64,000 bases of DNA, taken from assembly GCF_030622045.1 (NCBI RefSeq), contig NZ_CP130886.1, forward strand, positions 5,154,001 through 5,218,000, written 5' to 3'. Of this stretch, positions 8,438-17,775 are shown piece by piece. This stretch comes from Planctellipticum variicoloris (lineage in GTDB: Bacteria > Planctomycetota > Planctomycetia > Planctomycetales > Planctomycetaceae). The notes beneath the pieces were generated by a model. The model worked only from the letters and a program-made list of their open reading frames with translations. It did no database searches and was not told the DNA's origin. Every line of letters begins with the position of its first letter. The stretch's first letter is position 1. A program made the translations under genes and the position numbers.

Positions 8438-9046
8438 GTGATTCGTTCGTTTCTTTTTGACATGGGCAACGTGCTGGTCCACTTCAGCCACGACCGGATG
8501 TGCCAGCAGATGGGGCTGTTGTGCGGACGGAGCGGCGACGACATTCGTCGCCTGCTGCTGGACTCCGGCGTGCAATGGAATTTCGAGCGGGGGCTGATGT
8601 CCGCGGAGGACTTTCACCGTCGATTCCAGGAGATCGTCGGCAAGGGAGTCGAGTTCCAGGATCTGATCGATGCCGCGTCGGACATTTTCGAATTGAACCG
8701 CGAAATTGTGCCGGTGCTCGACGGACTGAAGAAGAACGGCTATCGGCTGGTGCTGCTGTCGAACACGAGCGTGTGGCATTTCGAGTTCATCAAGAAGCGG
8801 TTCGACGTGCTGAATCGTTTCGACCGGTTCGTGGTCTCGTACGAGGCCGGGGCGATCAAACCGGAGCCGGCGATTTTCGAGCAGGCCCTGGAAGTCATTC
8901 ACTGCGTGCCGCAGGAATGCTTCTACACCGACGACATTCCGTTGTATGTCGAAGCCGGGCGCAAATTCGGCCTGGACGCCGAGGTGTTTACCGACGTCGA
9001 CCGGCTGAAGAAGCAGTTGCAGGTCCGGCGGGTGAAGCTGCTGTAG
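8438..9046 (+). CDS. HAD-family hydrolase (subfamily IA)
   Basis: A 202-residue haloacid-dehalogenase-type phosphatase. Motif I is FLFDMGNVLVHF with the nucleophilic Asp; motif II is LLSNTS; motif III is the Lys in GAIKPEPAIFEQAL; motif IV is FYTDDIPLYVEAG. The cap helices between motifs I and II are of the IA type. The N-form of motif I (D-x-G-N) is typical of the YihX-like branch, which dephosphorylates small sugar phosphates. The longest frame starts 38 codons earlier, but those residues are unlike the family. The GTG at 8438 is preceded by AAAGG at good spacing and starts two residues before the conserved core. Confidence 0.85.
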   Translation: MIRSFLFDMGNVLVHFSHDRMCQQMGLLCGRSGDDIRRLLLDSGVQWNFERGLMSAEDFHRRFQEIVGKGVEFQDLIDAASDIFELNREIVPVLDGLKKNGYRLVLLSNTSVWHFEFIKKRFDVLNRFDRFVVSYEAGAIKPEPAIFEQALEVIHCVPQECFYTDDIPLYVEAGRKFGLDAEVFTDVDRLKKQLQVRRVKLL

Positions 9047-9059
9047 GGGACGCGGAGAA

Positions 9060-9150
9060 GACGTCGAGAGTCTGGAGACGAGAGTCCAGAGCCAGAGAAG
9101 TTCTCGTGGGCGGCATCTGCTCCTGGCGATCAGCGATCAGCTTCTTCCTC
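9060..9150. repeat. Dispersed intergenic sequence words (two families)
   Basis: Behind the HAD gene lie GTCGAGAGTCTGGAGACGAG followed by a partial copy in the form GAGAGTCCAGAGCC, and then GGCGATCAGCGATCAGC. The first word recurs near 22055 and, inverted, near 30105. The second recurs near 1971, 34500 and 59838. They are intergenic, non-coding and quasi-palindromic. Confidence 0.6.
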
Positions 9151-9181
9151 CGGCCGTTCGCGACTCCCATTCACTTCTCGC

Positions 9182-9628
9182 TCATTCAAGGCGCTTCCGG
9201 GTTTCAATGCCGCACGAATCGCCCGCCGACTCCTTCGGCGCCACCAGAATCCGGTCGCGAGTGATGCACTCCACGTCGCCGTCCAGCAGCATCGGCTCAT
9301 GATCCCCGGCTGACATCACGAACCCGAAATCGGACCACTCGGGACGCTGCAGCAGTTCGGCGGCCAGCTCCTCGGCGATCAACTGCGTGTCGCCGACGAA
9401 GTTCAGGAAGACCAGCTTCGTCCGGAAGAAGTCATAGAGCACATACACGTCGTCCAGACTCGACAGGCCGCGCGACTTGAGCAGCCTGGCAAAGGCCTCG
9501 GCCAGCGCCTCGTGCCGCTTGCAGATCGCCTCTTCGGCGGGCGTCCCTCTCAGTGCCGGATCGTAGTAGAACGTCGCCCGCATGAACCGGTCGTAGTCGT
9601 CCCGGCTCATGAGCTGTCGCGGAAGCAT
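9182..9628 (-). CDS. Small hypothetical protein
   Basis: A 148-residue protein I do not recognise. It starts MLPRQLMSRDDYDRFMRATF at the ATG at 9628, with GGAG 8 bases upstream. The open frame extends further upstream, but that part has no ribosome site and unusual composition, so I exclude it. The body is mostly helical (AEEAICKRHEALAEAFARLL), contains a strand-rich DVYVLYDFFRTKLVFLNF block and ends in a charged tail. There is no signal peptide, membrane segment or metal motif. It is convergent with the HAD hydrolase and divergent from the large membrane protein. Confidence 0.65.
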   Translation of the reverse strand: MLPRQLMSRDDYDRFMRATFYYDPALRGTPAEEAICKRHEALAEAFARLLKSRGLSSLDDVYVLYDFFRTKLVFLNFVGDTQLIAEELAAELLQRPEWSDFGFVMSAGDHEPMLLDGDVECITRDRILVAPKESAGDSCGIETRKRLE

Positions 9629-10010
9629 GGCAGACTCTCCAGGATCGTCGGCAGTGCGCTTCCCGACAGGTTCATCGGCCCGCCAGCAATCGTCAAGGAC
9701 TTTCTCAGGATGTGCAATCACCGGAAAGCCAGATTCCGTGGCACGGAGCGGAGCCCATCCGGCCGAACGATTCCGGTCTGGCGACTCCGCATTGCCCGCC
9801 TCCAGTCGGGATTCGGATTTCGCACCTTGCCGCATATACACATGCACCCGATCATCTCCAATCCCCCGAACCCGACCCACCCCGTTCACCCTCACGGTTT
9901 CACAGATTTCGGCACTCCTGCCGCCTGGCGGTCGATAGAATAGAGAGTCGCCTGTCTCCGCCCGCGGAACGCCCGCGCGGCGATTGAACCGCTGCTTGAG
10001 AGAATCTCCC
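9629..10010. other. Divergent intergenic region
   Basis: This 380-base space separates the hypothetical protein (minus) from the giant Pro/Gly/Lys-rich gene (plus) and must hold both promoters. I see no convincing -35/-10 pair, operator palindrome, RNA or repeat. Confidence 0.4.
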
Positions 10011-13000
10011 ATGTCGACGACCGCTCCGCCGGGAAACTCGTCGCAATATGTGGACTTTGACGAATACGTCGAGTTCCAGCTCGAAAAAACCCGGTCCTCC
10101 ATCCGCTGGACCGACCTGCTGACCGCCGGCGCAGCCGTGGTCGCCGGGTTTCTGGGCTACCTGTTCGTCTTCGTCGTCCTCGACCAGTGGGTGATTCCCG
10201 GCGGATTCAACCGGTTGACGCGGACGGTGCTCCTGTTCGTCTGGCTGGCCGGGACCGGCGCCTGGCTGTTCATGAAGCTCGTCCGGCCGTGGCTGAAGCG
10301 GATCAACCGCCTGTACGCGGCCCGCGAACTCGAACGGGCCGAGCCCGGACTGCACAGCAGCCTGCTGAATCTGATCGATCTGCGCGACGCCGGACGGACG
10401 ATCAATCCGGCCGTCCTCAAGACGCTGCAGCGGCAGACTGCGGTCCGGCTGTCGGAAATGGACCTGACGCAGGCGGTGGATCATCGCGGTCTGATGCGGG
10501 CCAGCTATGGGCTGCTGATCGTGGTGGTGTCGCTCTGCCTGTATGCCCTGCTTTCTCCCAAGAAGATTTCCGCGTCGCTGTGGCGCGTGCTGCCGACCAG
10601 CAACGTCGCCGTCGCCACGCGGACGGAGATTTTCTCGGTCACGCCGGGCAGCACGAAAGCGACGGCGGAACTGCCGCTGGAGGTGACCGTCGAGCTGCGG
10701 GGGCAGTTGCCACCGGAAGCCCAGGTGCTTTACAGCACGGCGGACCAGAAATACCTCGACCAGCCGGTGGCGCTCCGTCCGGAACAGGAAGGGAGCGGCC
10801 GATATACGGGGTCGATCTGGGGTGAGAACGGCAAAGGGGTGCTGCAGGATTTCACCTACCGCGTGGTGGCGGGCGATGCAGTCTCCGAGACCTATCGCGT
10901 CGCCGTCGAGCAGCCGCCGTCGGCGACGATCGAACAGCTCCGACTGGAGTTCCCCCCCTACATGCAGCTTGAGCCGCAGGTCCTGACGGGGGGGAACATC
11001 GACAGTTGGGAGGGGGCGAAAGTTGTGCTGCAGGCCCGGACGAACCGGGAGATCCGCAGCGCGAAGATCGAGTTCCGCGACAAGCCGGCCGAAGGGCCGA
11101 ATGGCGAAGAGCTGGCCCTGCACGTCGTCGAAGGTCGACAGCTCCGAGGCGAATGGACGCTCAAACTCCCCGCAACCGGCGAGGCGATCAGTTACTACTC
11201 GATCCGTTGCCACACTGAGGATGGGCTGACCGAGAAGGACCCCACGGTCTACAGCCTGAAGGTCCGTCCGGATCAGGCGCCCGAAGTGGTCCTGCTCCAG
11301 CCGGAACGCGATCTGGAAGCGCCGGCGAATGCGGTGATTCCGCTGATCGTGCAGGCGAAGGACCCCGACTTCGAACTGGGACCGATCCGGCTGCAGGTCG
11401 AGAAGGCGGGAGAAGTGATTCATGTGCAGCCTTTGTCGCCGGGCGGGCGTCCGCAGACGCTGCTCCGCAGCGAGTTGAACCTGGAGCCGTTCGGCCTGAT
11501 GCCAGGGGATACAGTGGCGTTCTGGGTCGAGGCGACCGACAACCGCCAGCCGCGTCCGAATCGCAAGAACACACCCAAGCTGAAGATCACCGTTTCGAAG
11601 CCGGTCTCCGACGAGGAAGTTCGCCAGCAGCTCGCGGACGAGAAGAAGAAGCAGGAAGATCAACTGGCGGACGCGTCCGCCGAGCAGAATCGCGAGGGAC
11701 GCGACGGCCGGCCGCAGGACGCGTCCGACAGCGATCCGCGCGCCCCGATACCGCCTGAGCCCGCTCCCGGCGAGGAGCGTCCGCCGGGCGAGCCGCCGCG
11801 GAATCCGAACGCCGGTCAACAGCCGGACGGCCAGGAGAAAGGTCCCGGCACGGAACCCGATCCGGGAAAACCGGGCGAGGCGGGCCGGCCGGGCGAGGCG
11901 ACGGGTGGCAAGCCCGAAGATCGAAAGAACGAGGAGCGGCAGCCGTTGAGCCCGAAGGGCGAGGACGATCAGGAAGTCCTGAAGCTGCTCAACGAACAGC
12001 TCAACAAGCCGCCGCAGAAAGATCCGTCGAAGCCCAGTGAGGGCGATCAGCCGCCGGCCAATCAGCCAGAGAACAAACCGGGCAAGAAGCCGCCGATGCC
12101 GGGGACTCCGAAAGGGGGCGGGGCGGGGGATCAGTCGCAGCCGGGAGCGAAGCAGAAACCGGGCGATCAACCGGGGAGCGAGAAACAGCCCGGCGACCGT
12201 GGTACGGGCGATCAGTCGGTTGAGAGGCCCGGCAAACAGACCACGCCGAAGACTGGCGCCGATCAGCCCGATTCCCAGCCGACCGGAACTGAGCCTGGCG
12301 ACAAGCCGCAACCCGGCGCCGAGAAACAGCCGGGGGGGAAACGCCCCGGTACAGAGCAGAAACCGGGCACGAAACCGGACGGCGAAAAGTCGTCGGACAA
12401 GCCCGACCAGCCGGGGAAGTCCGCAAGCAAACCGGGAGAGAAGCCTGCGAAGGGGAGCGAGAAGCCAGAGCAGCCCGGCGACCGGCCTGGCCAGGCTCCT
12501 GGCGAACAGCCCGGAGCGAAGCCAGGAAACAAGCCTGGTGAGAAGCCCGGAGCATCGACCGGGAAGCCTGAGTCGGCCGATTCGCCGACAGGCGATCAGC
12601 CAGGGCCATCGGCGAGCCAACCGGAAGACAAACCGGGGAAAGAAGGAACGAAGCCGGGCGAAAAGATGCCGGACGGAAAGTCCGGGACGACCTCGAAGAC
12701 CGGTGAGAAATCGGCCGACCCGCCTAAGGGGACTGGAACGCCTGCTGAGGGCGAGAAGCAGCCGGGCGGGGAGGGGGAGTCGGCGGACAAGCCGGAGCCG
12801 GGCAAGCGTCCGGGAGATCCGAAAGGAACGCCTGGCAAGGGGACCGCTGCGGAACCGATGCCGGGCCAAGGGGACCCGGCCGGCGCGAAGCCGGCCGAGA
12901 AGGCGTACGACGAAACGGCGAGCAATCCGCCCGGGAAATCTGCGGACCAGAATCCGTCGGGCGGCGAACCCAAGGGTGGCAAGCCCGGCGATCCGCAATC

Positions 13001-14144
13001 CGCCAGACCGAAGTCCGCGCAGCCCCCGTCCGGTCAGACTTCCAAAGACCCGGCAGGAGCCGGTGAGCCGGGAGAAAGCCCCGAGAGTCCGCCCGGAGAG
13101 CCGGGCGGCAAGGAAACAGGTGAGGGTCCCGGGAAAGGGGATTCGACCTCGAAGCCGGGCAGCCGGCAGGGGGGCGATCCCAAACAGGAAACGAAGAACG
13201 CCAAGCCCGGCGACGGACGTTCGACCAAGCCGGGAGAACGTGGTGCGCCGAAACCGGGCGACGGAGATGCGGAAGGGGACCAGCCGGCCGAACCGGGTCA
13301 GCCGGGTTCAAAACCCAAGCCGGCTGCTGGCGGAAAACCAGGACAGACTGGGGAAGGAACCGACCCGCCCGAGGGCGCCCCGATGCCGGGCGAGTCGTCA
13401 GAGACCGGCACTAAGCCGGGCGCCAAGCCCGGTGAGAAACCCGCTGGCGAGAAGCCGGCAGGCGATCAACCCGAAGGCAAGGCCGAAGAAGGAGGCGCTC
13501 CGCAACCCGAGGGTCAAGAACCCGGTCAGAAGGGGGGCGAGAAGGGAGGCGAACAGCCCGGCGGCGGCAAGCAGTCGGGAGGCAAGAAAGGCGGCGGCAG
13601 TCCGGCGGGAGGAAAACCGGGGGAGAATCCCGGGGGCGCGCCTTCTCAGGGGCCGTCTCAGAACGCTCCGAAAACCGGCGGCCAGGGGGGGACGGGATCG
13701 ACGGGCGCGTCGGATGGACCGGAAGTCGGTCCCGGCGATGCTCCGGACCCCGACTACAACCGGCAGGCCGCGGAACTGGTGCTGCGCAAGCTGCAGGACG
13801 ATCTGGATCGGGGCGAAGTGAACCCGGAACTGCTGGAGAAACTCGGCTGGACTGAGGATCAGCTAAAGGGCTGGTCCGACCGGCTCGCGAAGCAACTGCA
13901 GCAGCAGCCGGCGGAAACGCCCGTCGACCGGGCTCGGCAGATGCAGTTCGAAGAGATGCTCCGACAGATCGATTTGCGCAAGAGTAACGCCGTCCGCTCG
14001 GGCGAGTCTCAGCCGACGCGGGAATTGCCGCAATCCGACTCGCGTCGGAGCGCCCCGCCTGCCGAGTATCGCGAAGCGTACGAGGCGTTTACGCGCGGGT
14101 TGTCGAAGCGGACGCCCGCCGCCGCAAAGCCTCCGAAAAAGTGA
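10011..14144 (+). CDS. Giant membrane-anchored protein with Pro/Gly/Lys/Glu-rich low-complexity domain
   Basis: A 1377-residue protein. Residues 30-190 hold three hydrophobic segments (near 33-60, 70-95 and 165-185). Residues about 195-540 form a beta-rich extracytoplasmic part with Ig-like strands (VTVELRGQLPPEAQVLYS; YSLKVRPDQAPEVVLLQP). From about 543 to 1243 the sequence is an extreme low-complexity tract of PGEKPG, KPGDQPG and similar units with few hydrophobic residues. A short helical C-terminal domain (AAELVLRKLQDDLDRGEVN) follows. Planctomycete genomes carry related proteins, sometimes annotated as circumsporozoite-like membrane proteins, usually near MoxR/VWA genes; here it stands alone. 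The ATG at 10011 is preferred over an upstream in-frame TTG. A structural or scaffolding role at the cell envelope is inference. Confidence 0.8.
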   Translation: MSTTAPPGNSSQYVDFDEYVEFQLEKTRSSIRWTDLLTAGAAVVAGFLGYLFVFVVLDQWVIPGGFNRLTRTVLLFVWLAGTGAWLFMKLVRPWLKRINRLYAARELERAEPGLHSSLLNLIDLRDAGRTINPAVLKTLQRQTAVRLSEMDLTQAVDHRGLMRASYGLLIVVVSLCLYALLSPKKISASLWRVLPTSNVAVATRTEIFSVTPGSTKATAELPLEVTVELRGQLPPEAQVLYSTADQKYLDQPVALRPEQEGSGRYTGSIWGENGKGVLQDFTYRVVAGDAVSETYRVAVEQPPSATIEQLRLEFPPYMQLEPQVLTGGNIDSWEGAKVVLQARTNREIRSAKIEFRDKPAEGPNGEELALHVVEGRQLRGEWTLKLPATGEAISYYSIRCHTEDGLTEKDPTVYSLKVRPDQAPEVVLLQPERDLEAPANAVIPLIVQAKDPDFELGPIRLQVEKAGEVIHVQPLSPGGRPQTLLRSELNLEPFGLMPGDTVAFWVEATDNRQPRPNRKNTPKLKITVSKPVSDEEVRQQLADEKKKQEDQLADASAEQNREGRDGRPQDASDSDPRAPIPPEPAPGEERPPGEPPRNPNAGQQPDGQEKGPGTEPDPGKPGEAGRPGEATGGKPEDRKNEERQPLSPKGEDDQEVLKLLNEQLNKPPQKDPSKPSEGDQPPANQPENKPGKKPPMPGTPKGGGAGDQSQPGAKQKPGDQPGSEKQPGDRGTGDQSVERPGKQTTPKTGADQPDSQPTGTEPGDKPQPGAEKQPGGKRPGTEQKPGTKPDGEKSSDKPDQPGKSASKPGEKPAKGSEKPEQPGDRPGQAPGEQPGAKPGNKPGEKPGASTGKPESADSPTGDQPGPSASQPEDKPGKEGTKPGEKMPDGKSGTTSKTGEKSADPPKGTGTPAEGEKQPGGEGESADKPEPGKRPGDPKGTPGKGTAAEPMPGQGDPAGAKPAEKAYDETASNPPGKSADQNPSGGEPKGGKPGDPQSARPKSAQPPSGQTSKDPAGAGEPGESPESPPGEPGGKETGEGPGKGDSTSKPGSRQGGDPKQETKNAKPGDGRSTKPGERGAPKPGDGDAEGDQPAEPGQPGSKPKPAAGGKPGQTGEGTDPPEGAPMPGESSETGTKPGAKPGEKPAGEKPAGDQPEGKAEEGGAPQPEGQEPGQKGGEKGGEQPGGGKQSGGKKGGGSPAGGKPGENPGGAPSQGPSQNAPKTGGQGGTGSTGASDGPEVGPGDAPDPDYNRQAAELVLRKLQDDLDRGEVNPELLEKLGWTEDQLKGWSDRLAKQLQQQPAETPVDRARQMQFEEMLRQIDLRKSNAVRSGESQPTRELPQSDSRRSAPPAEYREAYEAFTRGLSKRTPAAAKPPKK

Positions 14145-14316
14145 CACTGTTCTGTGGAAATTCCTATCAGGTCCATGTCGGGTGGGCGAAGCCGGACCGA
14201 ATCGCCGCCCCGGTGATTGAATGATTCGGGGCATCGCGAAGACGCTCCTGCCCCGGCCATGCGTCTCTCGCTGGTGACAAAAAAACGGACGTCCGGGACG
14301 TCGGGGAGAGTCTGGA

Positions 14317-16749
14317 GTGCCAGTCGAGATTCGGCAGGACGCCGAGGAAACCGTCATCAAGTTCGTCGGACGGCTGGACAGCTCCATCACGACGGAGGAG
14401 CGCAAGCGGCTCGTCGACCAGGTCCGTCCCGATTGCCACCTGGTGCTGGATTTTTCCTCGGTGACGTTTGTCTCGAGCATCGGCCTGCGGATGCTGTTGC
14501 TGCTGACGCATGAAGTCCACGCGCAGGGGGGCATTCTCGCCATCCGGAATGTTTCGAAGGATGTGCTGAACCTCGCCGATGCCGTCGGCTTTCTGCGCCT
14601 GTTTGAAGAGCCGGTCCTTCCCGAGCGCCGGCCGCATATCGCCCCGATGCCCCGCATCGACGTCTACCCCACGCGGTATTTCGGCGAGTACGCGTTGAGG
14701 CGCGGGTTTCCGTTTCCGTTCGGGGCCACGCCGGTTGCGCGCGGGGTGAATTTTTCCATCTTTTCCCAGCACGCCACGTCGGTGAATCTGGTGCTGCGCG
14801 AGCGGGGAACGTGCCGGCTGCTGGTGGAGATTCCGATCCCTCCCGAGTTCCGCATCGGGGACGTCTACGCCATTACCGTGTTCGACATCGACCCGGATGA
14901 AATTGAGTATGGCTTTCGCGTGGCGGGTCCGTCTGATCCGACCGACCGCCTCCGATTCGATCCATCAGTCATCCTGCTCGATCCTTCGGCCCGTTCGATC
15001 GGCGGGCGGGACGTGTGGGGCGTCTCATCGAGTTGCGGGCCTCAACCCTATTGGGCGCAGATCGTTCCGGAGGATTTCGACTGGGAAGGGGACCACGCGC
15101 TGGGGCTTCCGCTCGAAGAACTGGTCATCTATGAAATGCACGTGCGGGGCTTTACCCGCAGCCACTCGTCCGACGTTCGCTTCCCGGGCACGTTCGCCGG
15201 GCTGCGCGAGAAGATCCCCTATCTGAAGGAGCTGGGAGTCAACTGCGTCGAACTGATGCCGATCTTCGAATTCGACGAACTCGAAGTCACGCGGATCAAC
15301 GCCGTCACCGGCGAGCGACTGTTCAATTACTGGGGTTACAGCACGGTCGGCTTCCATGCTCCCAAGGCGTCGTTCGCCGCATCGGGGCCGGTCGGCATGC
15401 AGGTCGACGAGTTCAAGGCGCTGGTGAAGGCGCTGCATCGCAACGGGATCGAGGTCTTTCTCGATGTCGTTTTCAATCACACGGCCGAAATGGGCGAGGA
15501 TGGCCCGACGATTTCCTTCAAAGGACTCGATAACCGCACCTGGTACATGCTGCGGCCGGACGGGACCTATCTGAACTTCAGCGGTTGCGGCAACACGCTC
15601 AACTGCAACCATCCCGTCGTGCGGGATTTCGTCATCAACTGCCTGCGGTACTGGGTCTCCGAGTTCCACATCGACGGGTTCCGCTTCGATCTGGCCAGCA
15701 TTCTGGGCCGGGCGCCGGACGGGACTCCGCTGGCGAATCCGCCGCTCCTCGAAGCGCTTGCCATGGATCCGATACTCAGCCGGACCAAGCTGATTGCTGA
15801 GGCCTGGGACGCCGGCGGACTGTATCAGGTCGGGACATTCCCGTCGTACGGCCGCTGGGCGGAGTGGAACGGCAAGTACCGCGACTGCGTCCGCCGGTTC
15901 CTCAAAGGGGACGACGGCATGGTCGGAGAGATGGTCCAGCGGCTCATTGGGTCGCCCGATATTTACCCCACCCGCGGACCGGCGGCGTCGGTCAATTTTG
16001 TGACCTGCCACGACGGCTTCACGCTCGCCGACCTGGTGAGTTACAACGAGAAGCACAACGCCGCCAACGGCGAAAACGGACTGGACGGGGCGAACGACAA
16101 CAACTCCTGGAACTGCGGCGTCGAAGGCCCGACGGACGACGCGCTGATTGCGTCGCTGCGCCGACGGCAGATGCGCAACGCGCTGGCCATCCTGTTCCTG
16201 AGCCAGGGGGTCCCCATGATGCTGATGGGGGACGAATGCGGGCGGACCCAGCACGGCAACAACAACGCCTACTGTCACGACGGCCCGTTGACCTGGCTCG
16301 ACTGGACGCTCATCGAGTCCAACGCCGATCTGTTCCGCTTCTGCCGGGAGCTGATCGCCTTCCGCGCCCGACACCCGGCCCTGCGGCACGTCCGCCACGT
16401 CGGCGCCGAAGGACTCCACGGGGAACGATTCGAAGTCACCTGGCATGGCACGGAGCCGCGGCAGCCGGACTGGTCGGCGCGCAGCCGGTCTCTGGCGATG
16501 CACGTCCATCTGCAGAACGGCGGTCCGGCCGACACGGTGTATGCCGCGTTCAATATGTTCTGGGGCGAGCTGACGTTCCGCCCGCCGGCGCCCCCCCAGG
16601 GGTGCCACTGGTGCGTGGCGATGGATACTTCGCTCCCGTCGCCGCTCGACATCGCGACGCCGGGGCACGAGCAGCCGCTGGCTCCGGGATCGACGTATCC
16701 CGTGGCCTCGCGCACGGTAGTGGTCCTGATTCCCCGGCTCAACGAATAA
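14317..16749 (+). CDS. Fusion of a STAS domain with a GlgX-type glycogen debranching enzyme
   Basis: One uninterrupted 810-residue frame. Residues 1-105 are a STAS (anti-sigma antagonist) domain: KFVGRLDSSITTEE, then LVLDFSSVTFVSSIGLRMLL with the conserved Ser (about 53) before the helix. From about residue 120 to the end it is a GH13 isoamylase/GlgX-like enzyme: an N-terminal CBM48-like beta domain (FPFGATPVARGVNFSIFS), then the barrel with nucleophile Asp in DGFRFDLAS (about 457), acid Glu in LIAEAWDAGG (about 494) and the third Asp in TCHDGF (about 565). The reaction is hydrolysis of alpha-1,6 branches in glycogen-type glucan. The GTG start has GGGGAG 8 bases upstream. The fusion would place debranching under a partner-switch-type input; that regulation is inference. 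Confidence 0.92.
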   Translation: MPVEIRQDAEETVIKFVGRLDSSITTEERKRLVDQVRPDCHLVLDFSSVTFVSSIGLRMLLLLTHEVHAQGGILAIRNVSKDVLNLADAVGFLRLFEEPVLPERRPHIAPMPRIDVYPTRYFGEYALRRGFPFPFGATPVARGVNFSIFSQHATSVNLVLRERGTCRLLVEIPIPPEFRIGDVYAITVFDIDPDEIEYGFRVAGPSDPTDRLRFDPSVILLDPSARSIGGRDVWGVSSSCGPQPYWAQIVPEDFDWEGDHALGLPLEELVIYEMHVRGFTRSHSSDVRFPGTFAGLREKIPYLKELGVNCVELMPIFEFDELEVTRINAVTGERLFNYWGYSTVGFHAPKASFAASGPVGMQVDEFKALVKALHRNGIEVFLDVVFNHTAEMGEDGPTISFKGLDNRTWYMLRPDGTYLNFSGCGNTLNCNHPVVRDFVINCLRYWVSEFHIDGFRFDLASILGRAPDGTPLANPPLLEALAMDPILSRTKLIAEAWDAGGLYQVGTFPSYGRWAEWNGKYRDCVRRFLKGDDGMVGEMVQRLIGSPDIYPTRGPAASVNFVTCHDGFTLADLVSYNEKHNAANGENGLDGANDNNSWNCGVEGPTDDALIASLRRRQMRNALAILFLSQGVPMMLMGDECGRTQHGNNNAYCHDGPLTWLDWTLIESNADLFRFCRELIAFRARHPALRHVRHVGAEGLHGERFEVTWHGTEPRQPDWSARSRSLAMHVHLQNGGPADTVYAAFNMFWGELTFRPPAPPQGCHWCVAMDTSLPSPLDIATPGHEQPLAPGSTYPVASRTVVVLIPRLNE

Positions 16750-16773
16750 CCGCCGGCCGATCGCGCGCCGGAC

Positions 16774-17682
16774 TCAGTATGGGGGGATTTGCTCCCCGTC
16801 GTTGGGGTCGCCGAGCTTGCGCAGAATGTCGGGGTCGAGCGCGTTGGAGAGTGCGCGGACGGATCCGTCCGCCAGCACCACGAGCACGACTCCCTGGTGC
16901 GGCGAGCCGAACGCGTCGGGGCCGCCGCCGAGGCCAGCCGCCGCGTCGCGGAGATTGGAGGGGTCGGCCCACGGTTTGAAACCGCCGTCGACGGTCCCCG
17001 CCAGGATCGTGCTGGACGAACCGTCGCGGATGTCGCGCAGGTGCATGCCTCCGAGAGGGGTGACGAGGGCCGCGTTGCCGGCGAAATGGGCGACGGCGTA
17101 GCCGCGCGAGTCGGGCTGCATCGGCGGGAGCGAGGGATTGAGATAGACCGCCAGCGGCGTCTGGAAACCTGCCTGCACCGGGTTCGCGTCCCAGGTCTTC
17201 GACACGTCGAGCGTGTTATAGAGGGGGGATTGCCCGACGAACGGCAGAATGTCGGTCATCCACGACTGCGGCTGCTGGCCGGGGGGCAGTCGTTCGCCTC
17301 CGCGCGGCGGAAATTGATTGAACGAGTCGTGAAAGTTGTGCTCGGCCAGCCCGATCTGTTTGAGATGATTTTTGACCTGCGTCCGGCGGGCCGCTTCGCG
17401 GGCCTGCTGGACTGCGGGCAGGATCAGTGCGAGACCGACCGGGCAGCAGAGGAGCGGCACGCAGCCGAGAGCGATCAGCACGAAGACCCAGACCGGCACG
17501 CCCGAAGAATGGTTGCGATTCATCGATTTCGCGGACCGACGACGTGAAGGAGCATCTTCGTAGTCCTCGATCTCGTCGTCAGCGTCGTCGTGCGACCGGG
17601 GCTTGCCGAGCCGCGATTCGCAATGCGGGCAGATTCGGGCACTGGCGGGAACGTGCTCCGCGCAGACGGGGCATTGCGGCAT
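16774..17682 (-). CDS. Zinc-ribbon plus DUF1559 (H-X9-DG) membrane protein
   Basis: A 302-residue planctomycete-type protein. An N-terminal zinc ribbon (CPVCAEHVPASARICPHC) is followed by an acidic linker and one membrane helix (near residues 62-88). Then comes the DUF1559 core starting AVQQAREAARRTQVKNHLKQ, which replaces the usual pilin-like N-terminus of the family. Near the C-terminus HQGVVLVVLADG is an exact H-X9-DG motif. DUF1559 proteins are hugely expanded in Planctomycetota and are thought to be pseudopilin-like envelope proteins; individual functions are unknown. The ATG has AGGA 8 bases upstream. It converges with the STAS-GlgX gene. Confidence 0.9.
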   Translation of the reverse strand: MPQCPVCAEHVPASARICPHCESRLGKPRSHDDADDEIEDYEDAPSRRRSAKSMNRNHSSGVPVWVFVLIALGCVPLLCCPVGLALILPAVQQAREAARRTQVKNHLKQIGLAEHNFHDSFNQFPPRGGERLPPGQQPQSWMTDILPFVGQSPLYNTLDVSKTWDANPVQAGFQTPLAVYLNPSLPPMQPDSRGYAVAHFAGNAALVTPLGGMHLRDIRDGSSSTILAGTVDGGFKPWADPSNLRDAAAGLGGGPDAFGSPHQGVVLVVLADGSVRALSNALDPDILRKLGDPNDGEQIPPY

Positions 17683-17775
17683 GAGCGACTTCCTGATTGC
17701 GTGGAATCACGTCTGACAAAGGGACGTTCACCATACGCCCTGCCCGAAGTCGCCGCAATCACCTGTCCGGGACGT

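Noticed and set aside
9900-12998. Very long minus-strand open frame (1032 codons) opposite the Pro/Gly/Lys-rich gene
   Set aside because: It is the Arg/Leu-rich mirror of a GC-rich repetitive gene; it has no ribosome site, no domain, and covers the divergent promoter region.
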